In this document: positions 56,598-64,000 of the stretch, one piece after another
Layout: every line of letters starts with the position of its first letter
Position numbering within the stretch: position 1 is the stretch's first letter
Assembly: GCA_905221115.1 (NCBI GenBank)
Contig: CAJNBX010000001.1
Span: 186,001-250,000, forward strand
Direction of reading: 5' to 3'
DNA: 64,000 nucleotides
DNA from: a bacterium
GTDB lineage: Bacteria; Bacillota; Bacilli; Lactobacillales; Streptococcaceae
Translations under genes and position numbers: made by a program
The notes under the pieces: model-generated
Seen by the model: the letters and a program-made list of their open reading frames with translations, nothing else
Told to the model about the DNA's origin: nothing
The model's database searches: none

Positions 56598-59500
56598 TTA
56601 GGCTGCTGGTGTTTCTTGATTTCCAGTACTTGTTGTAGATTCTGTTGTTTTCTTTTCGGAAGATGATTCAGCAGGTTTAGAATCTCTTGTGTTGCTTGCT
56701 TTGTTTTCATCGCTTGCAGTTTCACTGTTAGATTCTGCAGTTGCTGATGTTTCAGTTTCGGGACTTGTCTTATCACCATTTGCCTCGGCATTTGTTGCTG
56801 GAGTTGCTTCTTCACTAGCGCTTGATTTTGACTTGATTTCTTGATTCAAGATCAGAATAGCTTTTGTCAATTCAAGTAAAGCAGCTTTATCTTTACTCTT
56901 AGCAGAAAGTTGATCTAGTAGAGCATCCACCTTATCAAAGTCCTCATCAGAACCCTTATTGTTTTCTAAATAAGCGTGAAGTGACATGAGGATATCGTAA
57001 AGTTTTTGATAGAGTACAAGTGTCTGAGGATCTTGCTCAGCATTTTCCTTTTCTTGTTGAAGGGCGCTAGCGATACGAGTCAAGACATCTTTCACCTGAC
57101 TGTTTACTTCATCCAAGTCTGCATCAGCCTTATTTATAGCAGCTTTGAGATTTTCTACTTCTTCTGCCAAGGATTGTCTGATTCCTTCTTCTTGGATTTG
57201 TTCCAAGAGTTGAGTAGCCTTGCTCAAGAGACTTTCTACTTGTTCCTTGCTGACATGATTGACATGTTCTTCAGGCATAAAGTCTCCGTACAATTCTTTC
57301 AAGAAGCCATAAATGGCTGTCTTGGCACTTTGATTATCGACTTTCTCAGTATCTAGAACTGTCTTAGTCGATTTAGCAGTGGTTGGCTGAGCTTTCAACG
57401 CTTCTTCCACTTCTTGTTTTGCCTGATAGATGCTTGGGAATAATTTGTTCAATTCTGCTGCCTTAAGGAAGGATTGAGATTGATACAAAGTCCAAGTCAA
57501 CTGAGCTACTTTGTTTCGAAGTTCATCACTCAAACGACCGTCATTTACGTGTTCGTAGAAGTACTTGATGTATTCTACAGTTGTAACACCAGTACGATCA
57601 TTAAAGTCTTGAAGAGCTTGAAGTTGTGATTCAACTGCTACTAAACCAGCCTCATCTTTAGCCAATTTAGCTTCTTGGAGTCGAACGAGAAGGTCTTTCT
57701 TTGGAAGTCCATAAGAGTCTGTATCCAAGGTATTGATTTTATCAATCAAGGCCTGATATTTCTTATCTAAAGCACTTGTTTCAACAGGTTTGACACTTTC
57801 ATCAATATGGATATATTGCTTATCAAAGAGGTCAAGTGTTTTTAGATAGCCCGCAGTAGAGTTGGTTGCCAGTTTCTTCATATTTTCAGTAAACTGACCT
57901 AAGGCTAACTCAATCTGTCTTTGTTCGATAGGTTTGTCTTTATAGATGCTTCTGCTGTCAGCTAGAAGTTGTTCTACTTTTGCTAAGACTGTTTTCTCAT
58001 CAAAGGCTCCAGGTTGATAATTGGATTGTAGGGCTGGAATCTTGTTTTTCAACGCTACTTCATATCCCTTAGTTTGCACTTTGATGTAGTGATTGTGGTC
58101 TCCATGAGGGATCACAAAACTACCATTTTCTACCTGCAAACTATAAGGAGACACACCATCACGTAAGGCAGTCGTATAGAGTTCATTTAGGAAATCAAGT
58201 TCTGGATTTCCAGTTTGGAGTGGAAGTCGAACGTGTTCCTTACGAACAGCATATGGGTGGATATGAGTCGGATCGTAGGCTTGGTCTGGATTTCCAAAGA
58301 CAAAGAATCCATTTGAAATTCTAATAGCTTCAAGTGGAACACCATAGGTCTTAGAAATATAAGCAATTTTTTCTTCATCACTAGCATCTCTTGAGAAAGA
58401 CTCTACCGTTTTAGCAAGAGGTTTTACAGGCTCTGCATCATGATGTGCTTTCAAATGATCCTGTGCTGCCTTAATTTGCTCTGCTGTCAAATCTTTCTTG
58501 AAGAAATAATGATTATGGTCTCCGTGACTCATGACAAATCCTTGATCATCCTCACTAATGACACGATCGGCATCAAAGCCGTGATCATGGTCTTCATCAT
58601 GATGGTGTCCATGATGATCTTCATCGTGATCGTCATCATGAGCTGGATTTGGTGTTACTGGCGTTTTACCTCTCAAATGATCCTGTGCTGCCTTAATTTG
58701 CTCTGCTGTCAAATCTTTCTTGAAGAAGTAATGATTATGATTACCGTGACTCATGATAAATCCTGATTCATCTTCCGCAATAATACGATTAGCATCAAAG
58801 CCGTGCCCATCTTCTTCATGTTCCTCATGTGAACTTCCTGGATTGATTGGAAGAGACGGCGAAGGTGCTACTAGACCATTGTTCGGAAGAGTTGGTTGAC
58901 CAATTTGATTCGCCTTAGGAATGTAATGGAAATGGTCACCATGTCTGACGATATAAGCTGTAGCAGTTTCTTCGACAATATCTTTAGGATTAAAGATATA
59001 ACCATCAGATGTTGAAGAGATAGGCTTATTTGTGAGTAATGAGGCATGATTCAAAGTAGATGGACTAGACGCTACTTCATGAGGTTTTGCATTTGTAGAA
59101 ACCGTAGAACCAGTTCCATCGATAGGCACCATTCTAGCAATCTTTTCTTCTAAAGGAGAGAGTTTGCTGTAAGGAATAAAGTGGTAATGGTCGCCATGCG
59201 GAATCGCAACTCCATTTGCCGTACGGCTGATAATCTTAGCAGGGTCAAAAACCAGACCGTCTGATTCACTGTAACGTTGGTCACTAGGTGAATCATAGAG
59301 TTCTTTCAAAAGACTTTGGAGATTGTCAGCTTTATTTGCTGGCTTGCTAGTTGATTCTTGCCCTATTGCTTGCGTAGTATTGTCACTAGCTGCTGAAGAA
59401 TAGCTTAGCTGACTCGGTTGCGTATTTTTGCCAGCTAAATGAGCTTTAGCGGCTGCTAATTCACTAGCAGACAAATCACTTTTTGGAATGTAGTGATAGT

Positions 59501-60122
59501 GTCCTCCGTGAGGAACGATATAAGCATCACCAGTATCTTCAATAATATCAGCTGGATTAAAGACATAACCATCATCTGTCGTATAGCGCCCCTGAGATCT
59601 TGCTACAGCAACATCAGAGCTGACCTTCTCATTATCTTTGACATGTTCTTGTTTTTGACGATTGATTTCATCTTTAGTTCGAACATTATCAGCATGAGCT
59701 ACATCTTTCAGGTAGACATAATATTTTCCATCGACCTTGATGATATAACCACCCTTGACTTCATTGACAATATCTCCATCCTTAAGTTTGTAGTTTGGAT
59801 CCTTCATCAAGAGTTCTTCACTAAAGAGGGCATCATAAGGAACTTTCCCATTATAGTAATGATAGTGGTCACCGTGTGACGTCACATAGCCCTGATCTGT
59901 AATTTTGATGACAATTTGCTCAGCCTGAATTCCTTCTTTTTGACTAACCTGATCTGGTGTCAGGTTTTCAGTTTTCTGACTTGACTGGCTACCATCCACA
60001 TAAGAAACACGATTATTGTCCTTATTTTCCTGCGAGCGATGCTGGTTCAGTGCATAGGCACAAAGACTCAAGGATACGATAACAGCTGATCCAGCTGCTA
60101 TATATTTTTTACTGAATTTCAT
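56598..60122 (-). CDS. Pneumococcal-type histidine triad protein with seven triads
   Basis: 1174-aa surface zinc-binding protein (Pht family, closest in layout to PhtE/PhtD). N-terminal signal with a Cys at 21 (SLSLCAYAL). Seven HxxHxH triads have first His at residues 83, 205, 309, 394, 459, 533 and 673. A His/Asp-rich linker occupies 495-514. Residues 440-484 and 515-557 are a near-identical tandem block including triads five and six. The C-terminal 450 residues are helical and coiled-coil-like, ending in a Ser/Thr/Glu-rich low-complexity tail with no LPXTG. GAGG before the ATG, AdcR-like sites upstream. Role by family: zinc scavenging and complement evasion. Confidence 0.93.
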   Translation of the reverse strand: MKFSKKYIAAGSAVIVSLSLCAYALNQHRSQENKDNNRVSYVDGSQSSQKTENLTPDQVSQKEGIQAEQIVIKITDQGYVTSHGDHYHYYNGKVPYDALFSEELLMKDPNYKLKDGDIVNEVKGGYIIKVDGKYYVYLKDVAHADNVRTKDEINRQKQEHVKDNEKVSSDVAVARSQGRYTTDDGYVFNPADIIEDTGDAYIVPHGGHYHYIPKSDLSASELAAAKAHLAGKNTQPSQLSYSSAASDNTTQAIGQESTSKPANKADNLQSLLKELYDSPSDQRYSESDGLVFDPAKIISRTANGVAIPHGDHYHFIPYSKLSPLEEKIARMVPIDGTGSTVSTNAKPHEVASSPSTLNHASLLTNKPISSTSDGYIFNPKDIVEETATAYIVRHGDHFHYIPKANQIGQPTLPNNGLVAPSPSLPINPGSSHEEHEEDGHGFDANRIIAEDESGFIMSHGNHNHYFFKKDLTAEQIKAAQDHLRGKTPVTPNPAHDDDHDEDHHGHHHDEDHDHGFDADRVISEDDQGFVMSHGDHNHYFFKKDLTAEQIKAAQDHLKAHHDAEPVKPLAKTVESFSRDASDEEKIAYISKTYGVPLEAIRISNGFFVFGNPDQAYDPTHIHPYAVRKEHVRLPLQTGNPELDFLNELYTTALRDGVSPYSLQVENGSFVIPHGDHNHYIKVQTKGYEVALKNKIPALQSNYQPGAFDEKTVLAKVEQLLADSRSIYKDKPIEQRQIELALGQFTENMKKLATNSTAGYLKTLDLFDKQYIHIDESVKPVETSALDKKYQALIDKINTLDTDSYGLPKKDLLVRLQEAKLAKDEAGLVAVESQLQALQDFNDRTGVTTVEYIKYFYEHVNDGRLSDELRNKVAQLTWTLYQSQSFLKAAELNKLFPSIYQAKQEVEEALKAQPTTAKSTKTVLDTEKVDNQSAKTAIYGFLKELYGDFMPEEHVNHVSKEQVESLLSKATQLLEQIQEEGIRQSLAEEVENLKAAINKADADLDEVNSQVKDVLTRIASALQQEKENAEQDPQTLVLYQKLYDILMSLHAYLENNKGSDEDFDKVDALLDQLSAKSKDKAALLELTKAILILNQEIKSKSSASEEATPATNAEANGDKTSPETETSATAESNSETASDENKASNTRDSKPAESSSEKKTTESTTSTGNQETPAA

Positions 60123-60200
60123 AAATCCCTCATTTCAATAAATGATGAAGCTTTTTCTTAACTTCCTTAACTTGATTAAATAGTTTTCTAAATTGGTTAT

Positions 60201-60224
60201 TTAACCAATTAATTAACCAGTAAA
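60201..60224. promoter_or_regulatory. Two adjacent AdcR-like zinc operators
   Basis: TTAACCAATTAA (60201-60212) and TTAACCAGTAAA (60213-60224) each match the AdcR motif TTAACYRGTTAA at 11 of 12 positions and are directly adjacent, about 80-100 nt upstream of the pht start. Zinc-AdcR would repress pht when zinc is plentiful. Confidence 0.75.
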
Positions 60225-60350
60225 TAGTTTACATTTTTTAAGTTTATCTGTCAAGATTTTTATGTTATTTTAATCATGCCCCCCATAAAACGGATGGTTT
60301 GCCTGTCTCACACCTGACTTAGCGAGACAGACCGAAAGTCACATAATCCA

Positions 60351-60378
60351 AAATATCGCTCCATCTGGAGCGATATTT
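60351..60378 (-). terminator. ciaH terminator
   Basis: 11-bp stem AATATCGCTCC / GGAGCGATATT with a 4-nt loop and A/T runs. Confidence 0.88.
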
Positions 60379-61713
60379 TTATTTTTTCTTTTTAGATGGT
60401 GTGTGGATGGCAATCTTCACTTCAAAGATTGTTCCCTTGGGTTTATTATCTTTAACAGTAATGGTTCCTTTTAAGGCATCTACAATTTGCTTGGCTAGGG
60501 ATAATCCTAAACCAAAACCACCTTTTTGGCGGGTTCTAGCCTTATCCACTCGATAAAAACGGTCAAAAATTTTCTTCTTATCTTCTGCTGAAATACCGAC
60601 TCCATTATCAGAAACCAGTAAATACAGATTGCGATCAGTCGCCGAGATAAGAAAATCAATTTCACCGTCCTCTTCAGTATACTTGACAGCATTATCAAAT
60701 AAGATAGTCATCAACTGCTTCAAGAGAAGCTGATCTGTGACAATCGTGCGATGAATCCGATTTTCAAAACGGAAGACACGGTCATTTTCCGAGGCAATCA
60801 TCTCATAGTTTGTGAAAGTCGTATTGAAAAAACTGGTTGGAACTTCTGCAAGTTCCGGTTTAATCCCATCATCTCTACGAGCTAAGTTCAGCAAGTTTGT
60901 CGTCAAAAAACGCATATTTCGGACTTCTTCCAAACTAGAGGCAATGCTTTCGCTCACATCCATAATGGTTGCTTCTGGCTTACGAAAAAGGGTCTCTAAG
61001 CGATTTTGCAAAACTGCGAGTGGAGTTCGTAACTCATGACTAGCATTTTCCACAAAGGACTGTTGCTTCTGCATGCTCTCAAGCAGGGGCCTAACACTGA
61101 CCCTAGCTAGATAGAGACTTGCAAGTAAAGATAAAATCCAGAAACTTGCCATCACAATCACAATCAATTTCTCGTGCTTTTGACTGGCCTGCTCCAACTG
61201 ACTGGTATTAATCAAGATAGCTGCATACTTGATATTGGTTGAAACCGAACTGATATTCGTTTCCATCAAGATCATGCGATAGATTTCTTCTTGTCCATAG
61301 CTATTAAAAACCTGAATTTGATAGATATGGCCTAGTTCTTTTTTCTCTAACTTAATCTTATCCAATCCCAAAAATCGATTTCCAGAAAGGAGCTGTGTAA
61401 AATTCTTATCAAAAAGAATAACCTCCGTATTGGAACTGACATTGGGTTTTATCTCAGTCTTACTAGTATCTGTAGCAGCATTCTCTAAGTCTTTAATCTC
61501 TTCTGTTGCCCTATTTACAGCAAGCTGAATAACTGCCTGAGGATTTTCACTCAGTCCATGAAGCTTATCATCCACCGAAGTATAGAGACTCGAGTGCATG
61601 ACCTGCAAAATAATTAGAGTCATGGTGGAGAAAATCAGAGTGAAGACACCAAAGTTGCGAATAAAATAACTAAAATCATCCGCATACCATGTTTTTTTTA
61701 ATTTACTGAACAT
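60379..61713 (-). CDS. ciaH: CiaH sensor histidine kinase
   Basis: 444 aa. Membrane segments at about 20-40 and 185-205 flank an extracellular sensor domain. HisKA has the phospho-His in [14 protein letters not shown] (about 227). HATPase has [41 protein letters not shown]. It controls CiaR, which governs competence, beta-lactam tolerance and small csRNAs in pneumococcus. The start overlaps ciaR by 11 nt. The charged tail TPSKKKK is as in pneumococcus. Confidence 0.97.
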   Translation of the reverse strand: MFSKLKKTWYADDFSYFIRNFGVFTLIFSTMTLIILQVMHSSLYTSVDDKLHGLSENPQAVIQLAVNRATEEIKDLENAATDTSKTEIKPNVSSNTEVILFDKNFTQLLSGNRFLGLDKIKLEKKELGHIYQIQVFNSYGQEEIYRMILMETNISSVSTNIKYAAILINTSQLEQASQKHEKLIVIVMASFWILSLLASLYLARVSVRPLLESMQKQQSFVENASHELRTPLAVLQNRLETLFRKPEATIMDVSESIASSLEEVRNMRFLTTNLLNLARRDDGIKPELAEVPTSFFNTTFTNYEMIASENDRVFRFENRIHRTIVTDQLLLKQLMTILFDNAVKYTEEDGEIDFLISATDRNLYLLVSDNGVGISAEDKKKIFDRFYRVDKARTRQKGGFGLGLSLAKQIVDALKGTITVKDNKPKGTIFEVKIAIHTPSKKKK

Positions 61714-62377
61714 CTTTTAAAATATACCCAACACTGCGCAAGGTTTGCAAATTCTCTGCAAAAGTGGTTCCTTTTAATTTCTTACGGACTTTTGAAACAT
61801 AGACTTCGACAACCGAAATCGTTGTATCACTATCAAATCCCCATAGACGATCAAAAATCTGAGTCTTAGGCAAAATAACATTTTGATTTTGAAGGAAATA
61901 AACCAGTAAATCAAACTCTTTCCCCAGCAATTCGACAGGAGTATCTTCAACCTTAACGGTATTTGTTGACAAATTAACTACAATATTTCCATAAGTCAAG
62001 GTGTTTTCATTAAATTTACCTGAACGTTTGAGAAGGGCTTGAATCCGCATTTTGAGTTCTTCTAGGTAGAAAGGTTTAGTCAGATAATCATCCGCTCCCA
62101 GTTCAAATCCATGTCCCTTGTCATCCAAACTTTCCTTGGCAGTCATGATCAGAACTGGAGTCGTAATTCCCTTTTCACGCAATTCTTTCAAGACTTGGAA
62201 GCCATTTTTTTCAGGCAACATCAAATCGAGCAAAATCAAGTCATAGACGCCACTCTCAGCTTCGTAGAGACCTTCTTCCCCATCAAATACCTGCATGACA
62301 TCTGCAAAATCGTCTAAAAAGTCAAATACCGAATTTGACAGGCCTAGGTCATCCTCAACCAATAAGATTTTTATCAT
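61703..62377 (-). CDS. ciaR: CiaR response regulator
   Basis: 224 aa OmpR-family regulator. The start is [14 protein letters not shown] with GGAGGAG 6-7 nt upstream; a longer frame reaches back through the promoter and is rejected. Phospho-Asp in [26 protein letters not shown], winged helix with [20 protein letters not shown] and [15 protein letters not shown]. Operon ciaR-ciaH. Confidence 0.97.
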   Translation of the reverse strand: MIKILLVEDDLGLSNSVFDFLDDFADVMQVFDGEEGLYEAESGVYDLILLDLMLPEKNGFQVLKELREKGITTPVLIMTAKESLDDKGHGFELGADDYLTKPFYLEELKMRIQALLKRSGKFNENTLTYGNIVVNLSTNTVKVEDTPVELLGKEFDLLVYFLQNQNVILPKTQIFDRLWGFDSDTTISVVEVYVSKVRKKLKGTTFAENLQTLRSVGYILKDVQ

Positions 62378-62401
62378 GAGAAACTCCTCCTTATTAAAAC
62401 C

Positions 62402-62423
62402 ATTATACCAAATTTGCCTTAAA
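62402..62423 (-). promoter_or_regulatory. ciaRH promoter with CiaR-like repeat
   Basis: Extended -10 TTTGGTATAAT (62402-62412). Just upstream TTTAAG-GCAAA-TTTGGT has one exact and one imperfect CiaR half-site (TTTAAG-N5-TTTAAG), suggesting weak autoregulation. Confidence 0.55.
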
Positions 62424-62445
62424 AAAAACTCAACTCTCTGCATTT

Positions 62446-62553
62446 TATACTCAATGAAAATCAAAGAGCAAACTAGGAAGCTAGCCGCAGGCTGTACTTG
62501 AGTACGGTAAGGCGACGCTGACGTGGTTTGAATTTGATTTTCGAAGAGTATTA
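62446..62553 (+). repeat. BOX element, A-C form
   Basis: boxA (TATACTCAATGAAAATCAAA) passes directly into boxC (GCTGACGTGGTTTGAA, ending GAAGAGTATTA). boxB is absent. Between ciaR and pepN. Confidence 0.92.
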
Positions 62554-62589
62554 CATGAGATAGCTGAGTTTTCTTTTATTTAGGCTTAA

Positions 62590-64000
62590 TTATTTGGTTC
62601 CGTATTGAAGAACGACTGCTTCCACTGCAGCTTTTTCACGGTTAATCAAGTCAACACGCGCCGCAATTTCCTTGATTCCCATACCGATGTTACGGCTAAG
62701 AGCAAGGTCAGAAAGTTGTGGCTCAAAGAATTCCTTGTACTCTGCCAAGCGTTGCTGAGTCTTAAATACGTGTGCAGGAAGGATAACAAAGCTATCAAAG
62801 CTCATATCTCCTCCAAGGGCTGCCTTAATCCAAGCCCAGTTTTCACGCGCCCAAGACCATGCTGTTTCCTGAGTTGCTTGGTGAGCTAGGAATTGGTAAT
62901 ACCAAGCAGACAAGTCCTGCGGTTTGACCACAAATTTGTCCTTCCAAGCAGCAATCAAGGTTTGGATATTGTCCGCATCTTTACTATAGGCAAGAGCGGC
63001 TGCCAACTGACGTTTAAAGACAGCATCTGTTGCGTGCGTATAAGTATCAAGATAAAGTGCTAACAAGTCTTTGGTCTCATGATGTTTCATCTCATTGATC
63101 AGAACTTGTGAGCGAATGGCTGCTGGAAGTCCTGAAAGCTGATCCTTGTGAGCTTCGAAGATTTGGCTAGCGACTTGACTAGCTTCTGCATCATTTGATC
63201 GAATCATCATAGAAATAGCCAACTGACGAACCAATTCATCCTCATCTGATTCACCATCTTTAGCTTCAAAACCAAGACGGTCATAGTTGTGACGAGCCAA
63301 TTTAGCAACCAAGGCTTTGAAGGCTCTTTCAGCTTCTGTTCCTTCATCGATAAAGCGCTCAAGAGCAGAAATTACTTCAGAAACAGCTGAAACGACAAGG
63401 TAAGATTCTTCCTTAGCAAGTTTATCAAGGACTGGAAGCAAGTCTGCATAAGAAATGTTCCCTGCTTCAGCAAGCAAACGACGTTCTTGAACGATCTGCA
63501 GTTTACTTGTGTTATCAAGCTCAACTAGATCAGCAAGAACTGCATCTAACAAGTCTCCTTGATAGTCTGTAATGTAGTGAGCTGTATTTTCTGTGTTGAA
63601 GCGAAGAGCTCCTTCATTTTCAGCAAGAAGAGCTGCGTAGCCAGGGATTTCGATGCTTTCAGTTTCAAGTGTATCAGGCAAACCTTTCCAGTTGCTATTG
63701 AGTGGCACAACCCAGAGACGGTTCTTATCTTCGTTCTCACCGATGAAGAATTGTTTTTGTGAAATCTTCAAAACATCATTTTCAACTTTGACAGTAAGAA
63801 CTGGGTAACCAGGCTGTTCCAACCAAGAATCCATGAAAGCTGCGACATCACGGCCAGATGCTTGACCAAGGGCATCCCAAAGGTCACTACCAATGGTGTT
63901 GCTGTATTGGTGTTTTTCAAAGTAAGCGTGCAAACCTTTAGTAAAATCAGCATCTCCTAGCCAACGGCGAAGCATGTGCATGAGACGGCTTCCTTTGGCA
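62590..64000 (-). CDS. pepN: Aminopeptidase N, C-terminal part (runs off the window end)
   Basis: M1 zinc aminopeptidase that releases N-terminal residues from peptides. 470 codons are visible, reading KGSRLMHMLRRWLGDADFTK from the window edge, the segment just after the zinc site, then the beta domain and the helical ERAP1-like C-terminal domain (about 180-463 of the visible part; VLINEMKHHETKDLLALYLD, WAWIKAALGGDMSFDSFVIL). The HExxH site is outside. It lies upstream of ciaRH as in pneumococcus. Confidence 0.94.
   Translation of the reverse strand, partial: AKGSRLMHMLRRWLGDADFTKGLHAYFEKHQYSNTIGSDLWDALGQASGRDVAAFMDSWLEQPGYPVLTVKVENDVLKISQKQFFIGENEDKNRLWVVPLNSNWKGLPDTLETESIEIPGYAALLAENEGALRFNTENTAHYITDYQGDLLDAVLADLVELDNTSKLQIVQERRLLAEAGNISYADLLPVLDKLAKEESYLVVSAVSEVISALERFIDEGTEAERAFKALVAKLARHNYDRLGFEAKDGESDEDELVRQLAISMMIRSNDAEASQVASQIFEAHKDQLSGLPAAIRSQVLINEMKHHETKDLLALYLDTYTHATDAVFKRQLAAALAYSKDADNIQTLIAAWKDKFVVKPQDLSAWYYQFLAHQATQETAWSWARENWAWIKAALGGDMSFDSFVILPAHVFKTQQRLAEYKEFFEPQLSDLALSRNIGMGIKEIAARVDLINREKAAVEAVVLQYGTK

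Overview
The window is low-GC Firmicutes DNA that reads as a member of the Streptococcus mitis group (S. mitis / S. oralis / S. pneumoniae relatives). The evidence is four BOX repeats, RUP-like miniature elements, a pneumococcal-type histidine-triad (Pht) surface protein with AdcR-like zinc operators, the CiaRH and WalRKJ two-component systems, and proteins recalled as near-identical in length and sequence to pneumococcal ones (GyrA 822 aa, Ldh 328 aa, Pyk 501 aa, Nox 459 aa). Gene order is assembled from blocks that are apart in the S. pneumoniae genomes I remember, with mobile-element debris at several joins, and several proteins differ slightly. I therefore favour a commensal mitis-group species over S. 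pneumoniae itself.

Layout. 1-4.1 kb: sortase A (partial), gyrA and ldh. 4.1-4.5 kb: RUP-like element and integrase remnant. 4.5-13.4 kb: glycolysis (pyk, pfkA), DNA polymerase dnaE, pepX and an ArgR-family regulator. 13.4-19.9 kb: ftsK and the fructose operon fruR-fruK-fruA with a perfect cre site. 20-20.9 kb: tRNA-Ser and a gene-poor stretch with a BOX element and a transposase fragment. 20.9-27.0 kb: vitamin B6 synthase (pdxST), NADH oxidase (nox), then a flavin operon: a flavin transferase (apbE), a small FMN reductase, and an FMN reductase-PAS protein whose tail carries two copies of a flavinylation motif. 27.0-35.5 kb: uraA fragment, ffh-ylxM, HD phosphohydrolase, HAD phosphatase, tRNA-Arg, rplS with leader, two CrcB proteins, chorismate mutase, flavodoxin, DHH phosphodiesterase, rpmE2. 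35.6-36.5 kb: a toxin-antitoxin pair between two copies of the same terminator repeat. 36.5-37.0 kb: a broken EfeM-like lipoprotein. 37-46.3 kb: ebfC, K+ channel, walJKR, mutY, hup, degV, yitT-type protein, ribF. 46.5-52.9 kb: pyrR-pyrB-carA-carB with PyrR-type RNA leaders before pyrR and, less expectedly, between carA and carB. 53-54.2 kb: nth and yceD. 54.2-56.3 kb: an ABC-F protein with an attenuator-like leader. 56.6-60.1 kb: the Pht protein. 60.4-64 kb: ciaRH and the 3' part of pepN.

Physiologically the genes fit a fermentative, oxygen-tolerant, haem-free coccus: glycolysis ends at lactate (pfkA, pyk, ldh), NADH oxidase disposes of O2, fructose uptake is under CcpA/FruR control, and pyrimidine synthesis is under PyrR attenuation. 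Two base-excision glycosylases (MutY, Nth) have lost iron-sulphur cluster ligands. The most novel item is the cytoplasmic flavinylation operon at 24.0-27.0 kb. Next are the duplicated PyrR-like leader between carA and carB, the terminator-flanked toxin-antitoxin cassette, and the matching terminator/attachment-like sequences beside two integrase remnants at pyk and hup.
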